Part shown: piece by piece, positions 28,674 to 38,257 of the stretch
Numbering within the stretch: the first letter of the stretch is position 1
Layout of the letters: each line of letters starts with the position of its first letter
Origin: Acinetobacter soli
GTDB taxonomy: Bacteria; Pseudomonadota; Gammaproteobacteria; Pseudomonadales; Moraxellaceae
Direction: 5' to 3'
Length of the DNA: 64,000 nucleotides
NCBI RefSeq assembly: GCF_000760595.1
Contig: NZ_BBNM01000008.1
Span: 62,001 to 126,000, forward strand
Translations under genes and position numbers: made by a program
Notes under the pieces: model-generated
What the model saw: only the letters and a program-made list of their open reading frames with translations
The model's database searches: none
What the model was told of the DNA's origin: nothing

Positions 28674-29057
28674 TGTAATTAAGTCACTAAAAGTTAAGCT
28701 ATGAGCAATAAGTGAAGATCAGATTCTGAATAAATCATGTTGATTCATTAAACACTTACTCTTTTTAAGATCCTTAGCATACCCAAAAAAAGATGAAAAC
28801 TAAATGAAATAAACCACCAAGATTTTAAAATTAAGTTTTAATTGAGAATAAAATTTCATTTATTGATTTGTGATTAATTCCCAAACCCTTCAGAAAACTA
28901 TTATCCAAAACTTAACCTTTCTAGTACGAAGAACTTTTTCCAAATTGAAGTTTTAAATCTCACACTTCAAAGTACCAGCTCAACTGCCTTTACGCTTACT
29001 TGTGTTTCAAATGCAATTGTATAGAATACGTAGAGCCACAATTTTACTCAATCAATC
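28674..29057. other. AT-rich divergent intergenic region, galU / WbaP-type gene
   Basis: This 384-bp gap must carry promoters for galU (minus) and the initiating transferase (plus). A weak plus-strand candidate is TTGTGT with TAGAAT 16 bp later, close to the WbaP-type start. I see no coding frame, ops/JUMPstart element or clear palindrome. Confidence 0.4.
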
Positions 29058-30476
29058 ATGAAACAAAAGCAAAAAAACATAATCAGCAGTCTGTTTCTGG
29101 CTTTATCAGACTTAACTGCATTTATTGTACCCTTGTATTTATCGATTCTAATTATTAATCCTTTTCTTAACATAGATGTACAAGCTATCGAAAAAGTAAT
29201 CCATCTGCATTGGGTATTTGGTCTGATTTTGATTGTATGGTATGCGTTTTCACTCAAACACTATTCTCATCGAAAAAGTTTTTGGTATGAGTTACGTGAG
29301 ATATTGAAATACACCACCATTATTACTTTGCTTGAATCGATTGTTTTCGTTTTTCTGGGTAAACAATCATTGCTTCTTTGTTTAGCCTTGTCTTGGATTA
29401 TCATCACGCTTTTCACTGTGGTATTCAGAGTGCTTTGTAAAACTCTGCTTAATCAACTTCAATTGTGGAAAAAGGATACAACGATTATTGGTTGTGGAAA
29501 AAATGCACTAGATACTTATAAAGCCATTTGTAAAGACAAGAACTTGGGCTATACAATTACCGAGTTTATCGCAATTCATGACGAAATCATTGAACCTGAG
29601 TTGAAAGAACTTCCTGTAAAGATTCGAGTTCTTGATTCAGCCAGTTTATTTAAAACTTTAAATTCTGAAAAAAATTATATCGTGGCTTTAGAGTCTGAAC
29701 ACTTTAAGCTTCGTGAAGCATTATTACGCGAGTTTATTGTCAATCATTTCCAGTACGTTTCAATTGTACCCTCTTTACGAGGAGTTCCTCTTTATCGTAC
29801 AGACATTTCATTTATTTTTAGCCATGAAATTCTCATGTTGCATATCCGTAGAAACATTTCCAGAATTTCTTCCATCATACTCAAACGGATCTTTGATCTT
29901 GTGGTTTCGCTATCCATCTTAATTGTACTTTCTCCAATTATGTTGTTTGTCTTTTTTAAAGTCAGAGCGGATGGTGGCCCTGCATTTTACGGACATGAAC
30001 GCGTTGGAAAAGATGGCAAAACTTTCAAATGTTTAAAGTTTAGATCTATGGCGATCAACTCGAAAGAACTTTTGGAAAAGATTTTGGCAACAGACCCAGA
30101 AGCACGCAAAGAATGGGAAGAAACATTTAAATTAAAAGATGATCCTCGTGTCACCAAAATTGGTCAATTTCTTCGTAAATCTAGCCTAGATGAACTGCCT
30201 CAGCTTTTTAATATTTTAAAAGGTGAAATGAGTCTTGTTGGGCCTCGCCCCATTACAGCAGACGAACTTAAACGCTATGAAGATGATGTTGCTTATTACT
30301 TAATGACCAAACCCGGTTTAACTGGTTTATGGCAAGTGAGTGGACGAAGTGATGTCGACTATGCAACTCGAATATATTTCGATGCATGGTATATCAAAAA
30401 CTGGTCGCTATGGAATGATTTAGTGATTGTACTCAAAACAGTCAAAGTCGTTGTCATGCGTGAGGGGGCTTATTAA
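29058..30476 (+). CDS. WbaP-type undecaprenyl-phosphate sugar phosphotransferase
   Basis: This 472-residue polyprenyl-phosphate hexose-1-phosphate transferase has about four N-terminal membrane helices, a central Rossmann-like region (TTIIGCGKNALDTY), one further helix near 275 (FDLVVSLSILIVLSP) and the catalytic C-terminal domain. Motifs there include KFRSM, SSLDELPQLFNILKGEMS, LVGPRP and PGLTGLWQVSGRS. Large WbaP-type enzymes load galactose- or glucose-1-phosphate onto undecaprenyl phosphate to start a repeat unit. It points opposite to galU and converges on the PglF-type gene. A second, PglC-type initiator lies at 34309, so the locus has two. Which sugar it uses is unknown. Confidence 0.88.
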   Translation: MKQKQKNIISSLFLALSDLTAFIVPLYLSILIINPFLNIDVQAIEKVIHLHWVFGLILIVWYAFSLKHYSHRKSFWYELREILKYTTIITLLESIVFVFLGKQSLLLCLALSWIIITLFTVVFRVLCKTLLNQLQLWKKDTTIIGCGKNALDTYKAICKDKNLGYTITEFIAIHDEIIEPELKELPVKIRVLDSASLFKTLNSEKNYIVALESEHFKLREALLREFIVNHFQYVSIVPSLRGVPLYRTDISFIFSHEILMLHIRRNISRISSIILKRIFDLVVSLSILIVLSPIMLFVFFKVRADGGPAFYGHERVGKDGKTFKCLKFRSMAINSKELLEKILATDPEARKEWEETFKLKDDPRVTKIGQFLRKSSLDELPQLFNILKGEMSLVGPRPITADELKRYEDDVAYYLMTKPGLTGLWQVSGRSDVDYATRIYFDAWYIKNWSLWNDLVIVLKTVKVVVMREGAY

Positions 30477-30491
30477 GCTCTCTTAAATGAT

Positions 30492-30535
30492 TATGCTCTT
30501 CTAAACTTATGTGAATGATAGAAGAGCATATTTTT
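30492..30535 (+). terminator. Intrinsic terminator of the WbaP-type gene
   Basis: TATGCTCTTCTA (30492-30503) pairs with TAGAAGAGCATA (30519-30530), followed by TTTTT. The stem core ATGCTCTTC is shared with the hairpin at 1383-1414. Confidence 0.88.
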
Positions 30536-30538
30536 CAT

Positions 30539-32449
30539 TTAACTCACCACAACTTTATCGCTGCGTTTGTAACCATCCACATAGCATTCCAGCTGATCTA
30601 AAATGCTATCCAAATCATTTCGATGCGTATAACTATGCTGAATCAGTTCCATTAGGCCCTTAATTTCATTTAATGCAAACTGCTTTTCAAATGACTTTAC
30701 AATTCGCTCATGAGCAGTGGGCTGTACATTACTTCGCTCAATCAACAACTCTTCATAAAGCTTTTCGCCCGGGCGTAAACCGGTGTAGTGAATTTCGATA
30801 TCACCTTCATCATCTGCATGCTCTTTGAGCTTAAGACCACTTAAGGCAATCATTTGTGCAGCCAAATCTCGGATTTTGACTGAATCACCCATTTCAAGCA
30901 AAAATACATCTCCCCCCTCACCCATGGCACCCGCCTGAATCACCAGAAGTGCCGCTTCGGGAATGGTCATAAAGTAGCGGGTTACCTCAGGATGCGTCAC
31001 GGTAATCGGGCCACCCGCTGCAATTTGCTTTTTAAAAAGTGGCACTACCGAACCCGAAGAGCCCAATACATTACCAAAACGCACAATACTGATGCGGGTT
31101 TTTGGCTGTGTGGCCGCAACCGCCTGACAATACAACTCAGCAAGACGCTTGGATGCGCCCATCACATTGGTCGGGCGAACCGCCTTATCGGTCGAGATCA
31201 GTACAAAGGTTTCTACCTGTGCAGCAACGGCTGCATTTAAACTTTTAGCAGTCCCGACACTGTTGTTGCGTAGACCTTCTATCGGATTGGCCTCAACCAA
31301 GGGCACATGCTTATAAGCCGCAGCATGATAGACCGTCTGTACCTGATACTGCTGCATAATTCGGGTCAGTTTTTTTTCGTTAAATACCGAGCCCAAAATT
31401 GGCAGCACATTGCTGGCAATCTGCTGTAATTCCTGATGAATGCTATACAGTGAAAATTCGGACTGCTCAAATAAAATCAATAATGCTGGTTGACGCTGTA
31501 AAATCTGCCGGCACAGTTCTGAGCCAATTGAGCCCCCTGCTCCTGTCACCAGCACGACTTTAGCGCGAATATTTTTATCGAGCAGTTCGACGTTGGGAGG
31601 AACAGGCTCTCGCCCCAGCAAGCTCTCGATATCCACTTCGCGAATATCCGAAATCCGCAGTTGCCCATCGATAATCTGCTCAACACTCGGAATTTCTCGC
31701 ACCGGTAATGCCAGCGACTCCAGCTTTTGAATAATTTTCATTTTTTGCTGACGTCCAATCGAAGGAATCGCCAGCAAAATCTCGTGCAAATGAAAGCGCT
31801 GTTTGAGTTGTAGCAACTCATCTGGCGCATACACTTTGAGCCCTTGAACCATCTGGCCTTGTAAGCCCGGTTGGTCATCTAAAAAGAGTACCGGAATATG
31901 GTTTGAAGAGCGCTCTAGCACCAGCGCCATTTGTTGGCCCGCATTGCCCGCACCATAAATGGCAACACGGGTCTTTTCAATATGACTGTATAAGGTATTG
32001 TTAATAACAATACGGATACAGGCCCGACTACACCAGACCCATGCAAACAATAACGACCCAAAAATGATGGGAATACTCATCGGTACAAAGGCGAGTCGTA
32101 ATTTGGCGACCACATACAGCGCGATCATGTTCAATAAGACTGCCAAGGCCAGACGTAAAATAAAGTTTTCGTTAAAACTGCGAATCACGGCGCGATAAAC
32201 ACCCGTCAGCCACAAACAACCTAACCCAAGCACAATGACCAGAAGCGGCCACCAGCTCATACCTGCCATGATTGGGGTTTTATAATTAAATAAACGAATG
32301 GCAAACGCAAACCACATCAGAAGTGGCAATACACAAGCATCGATCAGCAGCAACAGCGTTTTTTTCTGCAGACGACCGAGTCCAGATAAGTAGTTGAGGT
32401 AAATCTTGACCATGCCTGTTTTCATTTGAGTTGCCATTGCGTTGGTCAC
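30539..32449 (-). CDS. weeK: Membrane-bound UDP-GlcNAc 4,6-dehydratase (PglF/WeeK type)
   Basis: This 636-residue protein has four N-terminal membrane helices, a CoA-binding_3-like Rossmann region (VAIYGAGNAGQQMA, about 165), and a C-terminal extended SDR domain. The SDR has TGAGGSIGSEL (about 301) and TDKAVRPTNVMGASKRLAE (about 418-435). The usual catalytic Tyr of SDRs is Met in NVMGASKR, as in PglF and FlaA1-like membrane dehydratases. It makes UDP-4-keto-6-deoxy-GlcNAc, the first step to the diacetamido-trideoxy sugar (QuiNAc4NAc). A GTG start overlapping the previous stop by 4 bp is assumed; in-frame ATGs lie shortly after. It ends the module A operon. Confidence 0.9.
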   Translation of the reverse strand: MTNAMATQMKTGMVKIYLNYLSGLGRLQKKTLLLLIDACVLPLLMWFAFAIRLFNYKTPIMAGMSWWPLLVIVLGLGCLWLTGVYRAVIRSFNENFILRLALAVLLNMIALYVVAKLRLAFVPMSIPIIFGSLLFAWVWCSRACIRIVINNTLYSHIEKTRVAIYGAGNAGQQMALVLERSSNHIPVLFLDDQPGLQGQMVQGLKVYAPDELLQLKQRFHLHEILLAIPSIGRQQKMKIIQKLESLALPVREIPSVEQIIDGQLRISDIREVDIESLLGREPVPPNVELLDKNIRAKVVLVTGAGGSIGSELCRQILQRQPALLILFEQSEFSLYSIHQELQQIASNVLPILGSVFNEKKLTRIMQQYQVQTVYHAAAYKHVPLVEANPIEGLRNNSVGTAKSLNAAVAAQVETFVLISTDKAVRPTNVMGASKRLAELYCQAVAATQPKTRISIVRFGNVLGSSGSVVPLFKKQIAAGGPITVTHPEVTRYFMTIPEAALLVIQAGAMGEGGDVFLLEMGDSVKIRDLAAQMIALSGLKLKEHADDEGDIEIHYTGLRPGEKLYEELLIERSNVQPTAHERIVKSFEKQFALNEIKGLMELIQHSYTHRNDLDSILDQLECYVDGYKRSDKVVVS

Positions 32450-33639
32450 TGGGTCTGCGTACGCGCAGCATCTAATTGCTCAAGTACCTGCTGAATGGCA
32501 CTCAAGGTCTGCTGCATATTGTCTTGGGTTAAGGTTGGATGCACCAAAAACATCAGGCTGGTTTCCCCTAAAGCGCGTGCATTGGGCAATCGCTGTGCAG
32601 GGCGCCATGGCGTGTGGTCAAAAGCATGTTCGAGATAAACTTCAGAACATGAACCACTGAAACACGGCACGCCCAGTGCGGTAATTTCTTGCATGATTCG
32701 ATCACGTGACCAACCCGGTGGCAATTGTTCTGGCATCACCTGTACATAACATTTGTAATAGGCATGTACTGTATCGACGGCAGGTTTTGCCACCAAAAAA
32801 TACGGCGAATTTTCAAAGGCTGCCAGAATTTGCATGGCATTTTGGGTACGCAGCAATGTCCATTCGGCCATTCGTTTGAGTTGAATGCGGCCAATGACCG
32901 CTTGCATTTCCATCATACGCCAGTTGGTTCCAAAGGAATCATGTAACCAGCGAAATCCGGGTGGATGTGGGGTGTGATACACGCTGTCATAGTTTTTACC
33001 ATGATCTTTATAGGCCCACATTTTTTTCCAAAGATATTCATCTTGTGTGGTGACCATACCGCCTTCACCCCCGGTGGTCATAATCTTGTCCTGACAAAAC
33101 GACCATGCACCAATATGCCCAATTGCACCCGCAGATTTGCCTTTATACGATGCACCATGTGCCTGCGCACAGTCTTCAATCACATAAATACCGCGCTCTT
33201 GCGCCAGTTGCATAATCGGGTCCATATCACACATCCACCCCGCCAGATGGACACAGATAATGGCTTTGGTATTGGGCGTAATGACAGCTTCAATGGTGGC
33301 TCTAGAAATATTCTGAGAATCCAGTTCAACATCGGCAAAAACCGGATTGGCACCCGCAGTGACAATCGAGCTGGCCGAAGCCAAAAAGGTACGTGATGTG
33401 ACCACCACATCGTCTCCTGCACCGATATCTAGCGCCTTTAAAGCCAAATCCAGTGCAGTGGTGCCATTGGAAACTGCGACCGCGTAGGCAGCACCCGCCC
33501 ATGCGGCAAATTCTTTTTCAAAATCACGGCAATGTTGACCCGTCCAGTAATTGACCCGATTGGAGAGCAGCACATTCGAGACTGCATCCGCTTCTTCTTG
33601 GGTAAAACTGGGCCATGGGGCGAAGGCAGTATTTAACAT
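32446..33639 (-). CDS. weeJ: DegT/DnrJ/EryC1 sugar aminotransferase (PglE/WeeJ type)
   Basis: This 397-residue PLP enzyme of the DegT family has EDCAQAHGASYKGKSAG (about residues 160-176) and the PLP lysine in WSFCQDKIMTTGGEGGM. The expected product is the 4-amino sugar from UDP-4-keto-6-deoxy-GlcNAc, second step toward QuiNAc4NAc. AGGA lies about 8 bp before the ATG. It overlaps the PglD-type acetyltransferase upstream by 7 bp and the PglF-type gene downstream by 4 bp. Family membership is clear; the exact sugar stereochemistry rests on the neighbours. Confidence 0.9.
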   Translation of the reverse strand: MLNTAFAPWPSFTQEEADAVSNVLLSNRVNYWTGQHCRDFEKEFAAWAGAAYAVAVSNGTTALDLALKALDIGAGDDVVVTSRTFLASASSIVTAGANPVFADVELDSQNISRATIEAVITPNTKAIICVHLAGWMCDMDPIMQLAQERGIYVIEDCAQAHGASYKGKSAGAIGHIGAWSFCQDKIMTTGGEGGMVTTQDEYLWKKMWAYKDHGKNYDSVYHTPHPPGFRWLHDSFGTNWRMMEMQAVIGRIQLKRMAEWTLLRTQNAMQILAAFENSPYFLVAKPAVDTVHAYYKCYVQVMPEQLPPGWSRDRIMQEITALGVPCFSGSCSEVYLEHAFDHTPWRPAQRLPNARALGETSLMFLVHPTLTQDNMQQTLSAIQQVLEQLDAARTQTQ

Positions 33640-34328
33640 GCTGAAGGTCCTGATCTTGATATCTTGATAATACGGGCTGGATTACCCACCACCGTTGCGC
33701 CATCGGGAACGTCGTCGATGACGACGGCCCCCATTCCCACCACAGCGCCACGACCAATCATTAATGGCCGAGTGGAGGTTCCCTGCCGCAGCATGGCGCC
33801 AGCACCAATATAGGCGTGATCACCAATATGCACATTGCCGTTGCACTTGACCGACGGTGCAAACGTGACGTAATTGCCAATCACACAGTCGTGTGCCACA
33901 TAACTAAAATAATTGGCATGAAAGAAATCGCCTACACGAATATTCGAGCTGAAATGCACATGATTGCACAGTACGGCGCCTTGTCCAATCTGCACATCAT
34001 CCATCTGGATCTGGGTCGCAGCCCATACACTCCAGTGCTCAAGCGAGTGTTGTTCGAGCTTTTGTACCAGTCGTTCACGTATCTGGCTGTTGGCGATGGC
34101 AATACAGACATATTTCGCTGTCGCTTCAAGTGCCACAAATGCATCAAACGACAGCACACGGTGTCCATTGACCCATTCAGCCGATTCGGCATCATCGATA
34201 AATACCAGTTCGTAAGCACTCTCTAAATCAGCCGCCTGCAACTGGGCACGCGCCAGCGGCATGACACCGCGCCCAAAACCACTGGCGCCATAAATGGCAT
34301 AAAGCGTTTTAAGGGGTTCGCTCGTCAT
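33633..34328 (-). CDS. weeI: Sugar N-acetyltransferase (PglD/WeeI type)
   Basis: This 231-residue protein has an N-terminal PglD_N Rossmann-like domain (IYGASGFGRGVMPLA, residues 12-26). A left-handed beta-helix of hexapeptide repeats follows (IGQGAVLCNHVHF through IGRGAVVGMGAVVI). His in YVAHDCVIGNY corresponds to the catalytic base of PglD. It acetylates the 4-amino group of the UDP-amino sugar with acetyl-CoA, completing UDP-QuiNAc4NAc. It overlaps the PglC-type gene by 20 bp and the aminotransferase by 7 bp, so the set is translated as a block. Confidence 0.88.
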   Translation of the reverse strand: MTSEPLKTLYAIYGASGFGRGVMPLARAQLQAADLESAYELVFIDDAESAEWVNGHRVLSFDAFVALEATAKYVCIAIANSQIRERLVQKLEQHSLEHWSVWAATQIQMDDVQIGQGAVLCNHVHFSSNIRVGDFFHANYFSYVAHDCVIGNYVTFAPSVKCNGNVHIGDHAYIGAGAMLRQGTSTRPLMIGRGAVVGMGAVVIDDVPDGATVVGNPARIIKISRSGPSAC

Positions 34329-34923
34329 CTTTTGGATTTCCGGTAAATCGCGTCATGGTCACGGCCTCAGACTGATTGATGCCTTCTTTAATCAGCACCT
34401 TTTTGACGGTCTGTAGCATGATTTTAAAATCAAGCCAGATCGACTGATGCTCGACATACCAAGTATCGAGTTTAAATTTTTCCTGCCAGCTAATCGAGTT
34501 ACGCCCATTGACCTGTGCATGGCCGGTCATGCCCGGGCGTACATTGTGCCGCTTGGCCTGCTCTTCGTTATACAGCGGCAAGTATTCCATTAACAATGGA
34601 CGCGGTCCGACAATACTCATGTCGCCTTTAATCACATTCCATAGCTCGGGCATTTCATCAAGACTAGTCGAGCGTAGCATCTTACCAAAGGGTGTCAGTC
34701 GCTGATCATTCGGCAAAAGCTGCCCAGAGGCATCACGTGCATCGGTCATGGTGCGAAACTTAATCATATCAAAAGGTTTGCCATGCAAACCTGGACGTGT
34801 CTGACGAAACAGTACAGGTGAGCCCAAATTTTTACGGACTTTATACGCCACATACAGATAAAGCGGCGATAAAACCACCAGTGCAGTGGATGCAATCACA
34901 ATATCAAGGCTTCGTTTTAGCAT
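34309..34923 (-). CDS. weeH: PglC-type initiating phosphoglycosyltransferase
   Basis: This 204-residue monotopic phosphoglycosyltransferase has one N-terminal hydrophobic re-entrant helix (residues 6-27) and the catalytic core: KFRTMTDARDASG, STSLDEMPELWNVIKGDMS, IVGPRPLL and RPGMTGHAQVNGRN. It loads a phospho-amino-sugar, here most likely QuiNAc4NAc-1-phosphate from the next three genes, onto undecaprenyl phosphate. It matches ItrA/WeeH enzymes of Acinetobacter. It is the short type, unlike the WbaP-type initiator at 29058, so two different starter sugars are likely in this cell. Confidence 0.92.
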   Translation of the reverse strand: MLKRSLDIVIASTALVVLSPLYLYVAYKVRKNLGSPVLFRQTRPGLHGKPFDMIKFRTMTDARDASGQLLPNDQRLTPFGKMLRSTSLDEMPELWNVIKGDMSIVGPRPLLMEYLPLYNEEQAKRHNVRPGMTGHAQVNGRNSISWQEKFKLDTWYVEHQSIWLDFKIMLQTVKKVLIKEGINQSEAVTMTRFTGNPKDDERTP

Positions 34924-36065
34924 GACGGCTTCACACCCATTTCGGTCAGCATGTGTGCATTCACCCGATGCACATCATATTTGGTTAAAGCAATTTCCCG
35001 AGAACGTTGTCCCATATCTTCTACTCGTGCTGGCTGGTCGATACACTGCTGCATCGCATTCACCAACGCATCTACCGATTTTACTGCAACCAGATAACCA
35101 TTTTCATCTTCAATCACGGTTTCACGGCAGCCCGGTGCATCGGTGGTAATGACAGCACGGCCCATCGCCATGGCTTCTAGCACGGTACGTGGCGTACCTT
35201 CACGATATGAGGGCAATACATAGACCGATGTTGCGGCAATGGCCGGACGAACATCTGTGAGTTTACCCCAATACATGACGCGTTGCTCTTGCACCCATTG
35301 ATCCAGTTCTTTTTGGTCAATTGCAGACGGATTCTGGTCAATCCAGCCCACCAGATGAAATTCGATCTCGGGATACGTGGCTTTAATTTTCGCAGCAGCA
35401 GCGGCATATTCTCGCACACCTTTATCGCCGAGCAAGCGTGCGATCAATAGAAACGCCACTTTCGGCTGCCCGTTTGACTGTCTTGGCAATTCAACCTGAT
35501 CAAATTTAGCCAGATCAACCCCTGAGCCATTGACAACCACGGCAGGCTTATTGCGCTCGATCAAATTCATGTGTCGAAACAGCGCCAGATCGTCTGGATT
35601 TTGAAAAAAAACCTTATCGCTATAGGTCAGGGCTTTTTTATACAGGCCGTGCACAGCACGCTGAAACAAACTTTTGGCCTGCCCCTCACCACGCTGAAAT
35701 GCATAGCCCAATCCGGTAATCAGGGCAAAGCGCTGTGGCACGCGAGCAAGCCATGCCGCCCATGTGCCATAGATCACAGGTTTAATGGTATAAGACAACA
35801 CCATATCTGGCTGTAACCGACGAATCACGCGATATAACGCAAATAGCGTGTTCAGATCGGCCAGCGGATTGGTCCCTGTACGCTGCATAGGAACTTCGAG
35901 CAGCGTATAGCCTAACTGTGTCAGTGCTGTCACTTGTTCGGGGAAATCGGCATGATTGGGCGCAATCACGACAACTTCATGCCCTTGTGTGGCAATGGCT
36001 TCTAAAAGTTTGCCTCGAAAGTTGAGTACCGACGGCAAATAACTGCTAATCATTAAAAATTTCAT
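34917..36065 (-). CDS. GT4 glycosyltransferase (PglA-like)
   Basis: This protein of about 382 residues has a GT-B fold. The N-terminus MKFLMISSYLPSVLNFRGKL and the block KPVIYGTWAAWLARVPQRFALITGLGYAF resemble PglA-type enzymes that add a HexNAc to a PglC product. The donor site reads LPSYREGTPRTVLEAMAMG (E-x7-E). The ATG at 36063-36065 is chosen because it overlaps the previous stop as ATGA. Its position next to the PglC-type gene suggests it adds the second sugar. The donor could be UDP-GalNAc or the GalNAcA made by the operon. Confidence 0.85.
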   Translation of the reverse strand: MKFLMISSYLPSVLNFRGKLLEAIATQGHEVVVIAPNHADFPEQVTALTQLGYTLLEVPMQRTGTNPLADLNTLFALYRVIRRLQPDMVLSYTIKPVIYGTWAAWLARVPQRFALITGLGYAFQRGEGQAKSLFQRAVHGLYKKALTYSDKVFFQNPDDLALFRHMNLIERNKPAVVVNGSGVDLAKFDQVELPRQSNGQPKVAFLLIARLLGDKGVREYAAAAAKIKATYPEIEFHLVGWIDQNPSAIDQKELDQWVQEQRVMYWGKLTDVRPAIAATSVYVLPSYREGTPRTVLEAMAMGRAVITTDAPGCRETVIEDENGYLVAVKSVDALVNAMQQCIDQPARVEDMGQRSREIALTKYDVHRVNAHMLTEMGVKPSC

Positions 36066-37144
36066 TGGCAAGAGGCCCAAAGTGCTGCGTATTGGTCCGC
36101 AACATGATCAAGACTAAACTGTGCAGCAACACGTGCACGCGCTTGGGTTTTTAAAATCTGTTGGTCTGTATCGGACAATTTAAAATAATGCGTTACTGCA
36201 TCGGCCAATGCATCGACATCACGCGCAGGGACCACATAGCCAGTCTCTTGCACAATGAAGCCTGCATCGCCCACATCGGTGGTCACACAAGGCACACCCG
36301 AAGCCATCGCCTCGATCAGTACCGTTGGTAGGCCTTCGGTAATTGAGGTCATCACCAGCAGATCCAGCCCTTGGTAAAAACGTGGCATATCGTGGACTGG
36401 CCCGAAGCATATCACTTTATGCGGTGCAATCTGATAGCGCTGCATTAACTCGGCAATCTCAGGCTGCTCTGCCTCTACGCCCTTACCCGCCAGATGAAAG
36501 ACCACTGGAAGCGCTTGCAGCTTCGCGATCATGGCAAATAAATACTCGAAACCTTTGGCAGCATGGTAGCGTCCGGCAAATCCAATCACCATCGGCGTGT
36601 GACGCTCGGCTTGAGTATGAAAGTCTTGCAGTGTAATTCCGTTGGGAATTACACTGCCGCGTGCCGAGTGAAACCCAAATTGTTGATGCTGCTGAGCCGC
36701 GGCATGCGCACAATATACAATGGCCTCGGGGCGAGCCGAAAGACGACGACTAAGCAGTAAAGCCAGTTTGGTGCTGTTTGACTCATCTTTGAGCGCAGCC
36801 AAGGAGTGATGAATTCCCCATACAACGGGTGGATGCGACGCCCCACCCAAACAGGCCAGCGAGACCAGCACATTGGCATGATACATCCAGCACTGGATCA
36901 CCGCCGGCTGAAGCGCTTTGATCTGCCGGCGCAACTGTAGCAAACAAGACAAAGTATTGATGCCGTTCCAGTGCAATGCCTTTACCGATGCACAACGATC
37001 TAGTGCAGCTTGATAAGTATCATTGACCCGCATCAGCGCGATCACATGATGTTCGTGCTCGGGCTGTGCCTGAATCAGACGCGAGAGCATGCTCTCTGCG
37101 CCACCCAGCGCAGAAAAGTTTGTAATAACATGCAACACCTTCAT
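36062..37144 (-). CDS. GT4 glycosyltransferase
   Basis: This 360-residue GT-B protein opens MKVLHVITNFSALGGAESML, the acceptor-side loop of GT4 enzymes. Its donor motif is TSITEGLPTVLIEAMASGVP with E-x7-E near residue 270. AGGAGAGG precedes the ATG. It lies 12 bp after the previous GT4 gene and overlaps the next by 4 bp in an operon of three GT4 genes. Linkage and donor cannot be told from the sequence. Confidence 0.85.
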   Translation of the reverse strand: MKVLHVITNFSALGGAESMLSRLIQAQPEHEHHVIALMRVNDTYQAALDRCASVKALHWNGINTLSCLLQLRRQIKALQPAVIQCWMYHANVLVSLACLGGASHPPVVWGIHHSLAALKDESNSTKLALLLSRRLSARPEAIVYCAHAAAQQHQQFGFHSARGSVIPNGITLQDFHTQAERHTPMVIGFAGRYHAAKGFEYLFAMIAKLQALPVVFHLAGKGVEAEQPEIAELMQRYQIAPHKVICFGPVHDMPRFYQGLDLLVMTSITEGLPTVLIEAMASGVPCVTTDVGDAGFIVQETGYVVPARDVDALADAVTHYFKLSDTDQQILKTQARARVAAQFSLDHVADQYAALWASCQ

Positions 37145-37156
37145 GCGCTGCCTCTC

Positions 37157-38257
37157 CTAAATCAGGGCCAGATAGGCCTGTGTAATGGCATCCAAGCCAT
37201 AGACCTGTTCTGGATGTTGAGCCCGATCTGTCTGGATGTCGCCCTGTAAAACCCTAAACAGTGCATCGCTCAGTGCCGCCTGATCCTGATTGGGCACCAA
37301 AACACCATAGCGCCCCTGCTCCAGAATTTCACGTGGCCCACTCGGACAATCGGTCGACACAATATTGAGCTTTAAAGCCAATGCCTGAATCAGCGCACCG
37401 GGTAATCCTTCCCATTTTGAGCTCATCACATACACATCGGCCTTGGCCATGTATGCAAATGGATTGGCACGAAAGCCCGGCAGTGCCACATATTGTTGAA
37501 GCCCTAAAGTATGAATCAGGCTCTCTAACTCAGCGCGCTGCTCACCTTCGCCCAGAATAAAGAGATGTGCCGGCGTGCGCTGGATCAGCTGAGCAAACGC
37601 ATGCAGCAACAGCGGATAATTTTTGGCTTCGGTTAATCGCCCAGCCGCCACAATCACAGGTATGCTACGCTCGGGCTGAAACCAAGGCTCTTCAACTGTT
37701 GCTTGGGCCAGTTGGTATAGCTCCGGCGTAATCACGGGATCGTAAATCACGTGTGTTTTCGGCAAGGCAGTACCCAAATACTGCTGCATATCGTCTGCTA
37801 CGCCTTGCGATACCGGAACCAAAACATCACAGCGCTGATACACCCAGCGCATCGCGCTTTGTAGTAGCCACTTTTTTAGGCCAGTACGATGTTTTAAATT
37901 CACACTGGCTGTACTGGTTTCGCGGCAAATCAGGCGTGTTTTGATACCCGATAACTGTTTTGCCCAATACACCATAATATTGGTGTGGGTCATGGTGCTA
38001 ATCAGCGCATCGGGCTGTACCTGCTTGAGCCATGCCACCAATGGCCGCGTCATGTACTTCACCTGACCACAGGCCAAATCGACCAAATGCACAGCAGGAG
38101 TCAACTCAGCTTTGAGTTTGGATTTTTCGCCTGCAAGATTGACCGCAATGACGTAAGTTTCCAGTCCGGCATTGGCAAAACCATTGGCCAGCAATACTGC
38201 GGTACGTTCAGCACCGCCGCCGCCCAAAGTCGGAATGATCAAGGCTACTTTTTTCAT
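37157..38257 (-). CDS. GT4 glycosyltransferase
   Basis: This 366-residue GT-B protein has the N-terminal LIIPTLGGGGAERTAVLLA loop and the donor motif MSSKWEGLPGALIQALALK, in which the second Glu of the usual E-x7-E is Gln. This variant occurs in several GalNAc-type transferases (PglJ/PglH-like), so a HexNAc or HexNAcA donor is plausible but unproven. It overlaps the flippase gene by 4 bp and ends 12 bp before the next GT4 gene. Confidence 0.84.
   Translation of the reverse strand: MKKVALIIPTLGGGGAERTAVLLANGFANAGLETYVIAVNLAGEKSKLKAELTPAVHLVDLACGQVKYMTRPLVAWLKQVQPDALISTMTHTNIMVYWAKQLSGIKTRLICRETSTASVNLKHRTGLKKWLLQSAMRWVYQRCDVLVPVSQGVADDMQQYLGTALPKTHVIYDPVITPELYQLAQATVEEPWFQPERSIPVIVAAGRLTEAKNYPLLLHAFAQLIQRTPAHLFILGEGEQRAELESLIHTLGLQQYVALPGFRANPFAYMAKADVYVMSSKWEGLPGALIQALALKLNIVSTDCPSGPREILEQGRYGVLVPNQDQAALSDALFRVLQGDIQTDRAQHPEQVYGLDAITQAYLALI

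Noticed and set aside
28674..29057. JUMPstart/ops element upstream of the polysaccharide genes
   Set aside because: No GGCGGTAGC-type sequence was found here or in 54590-55054.
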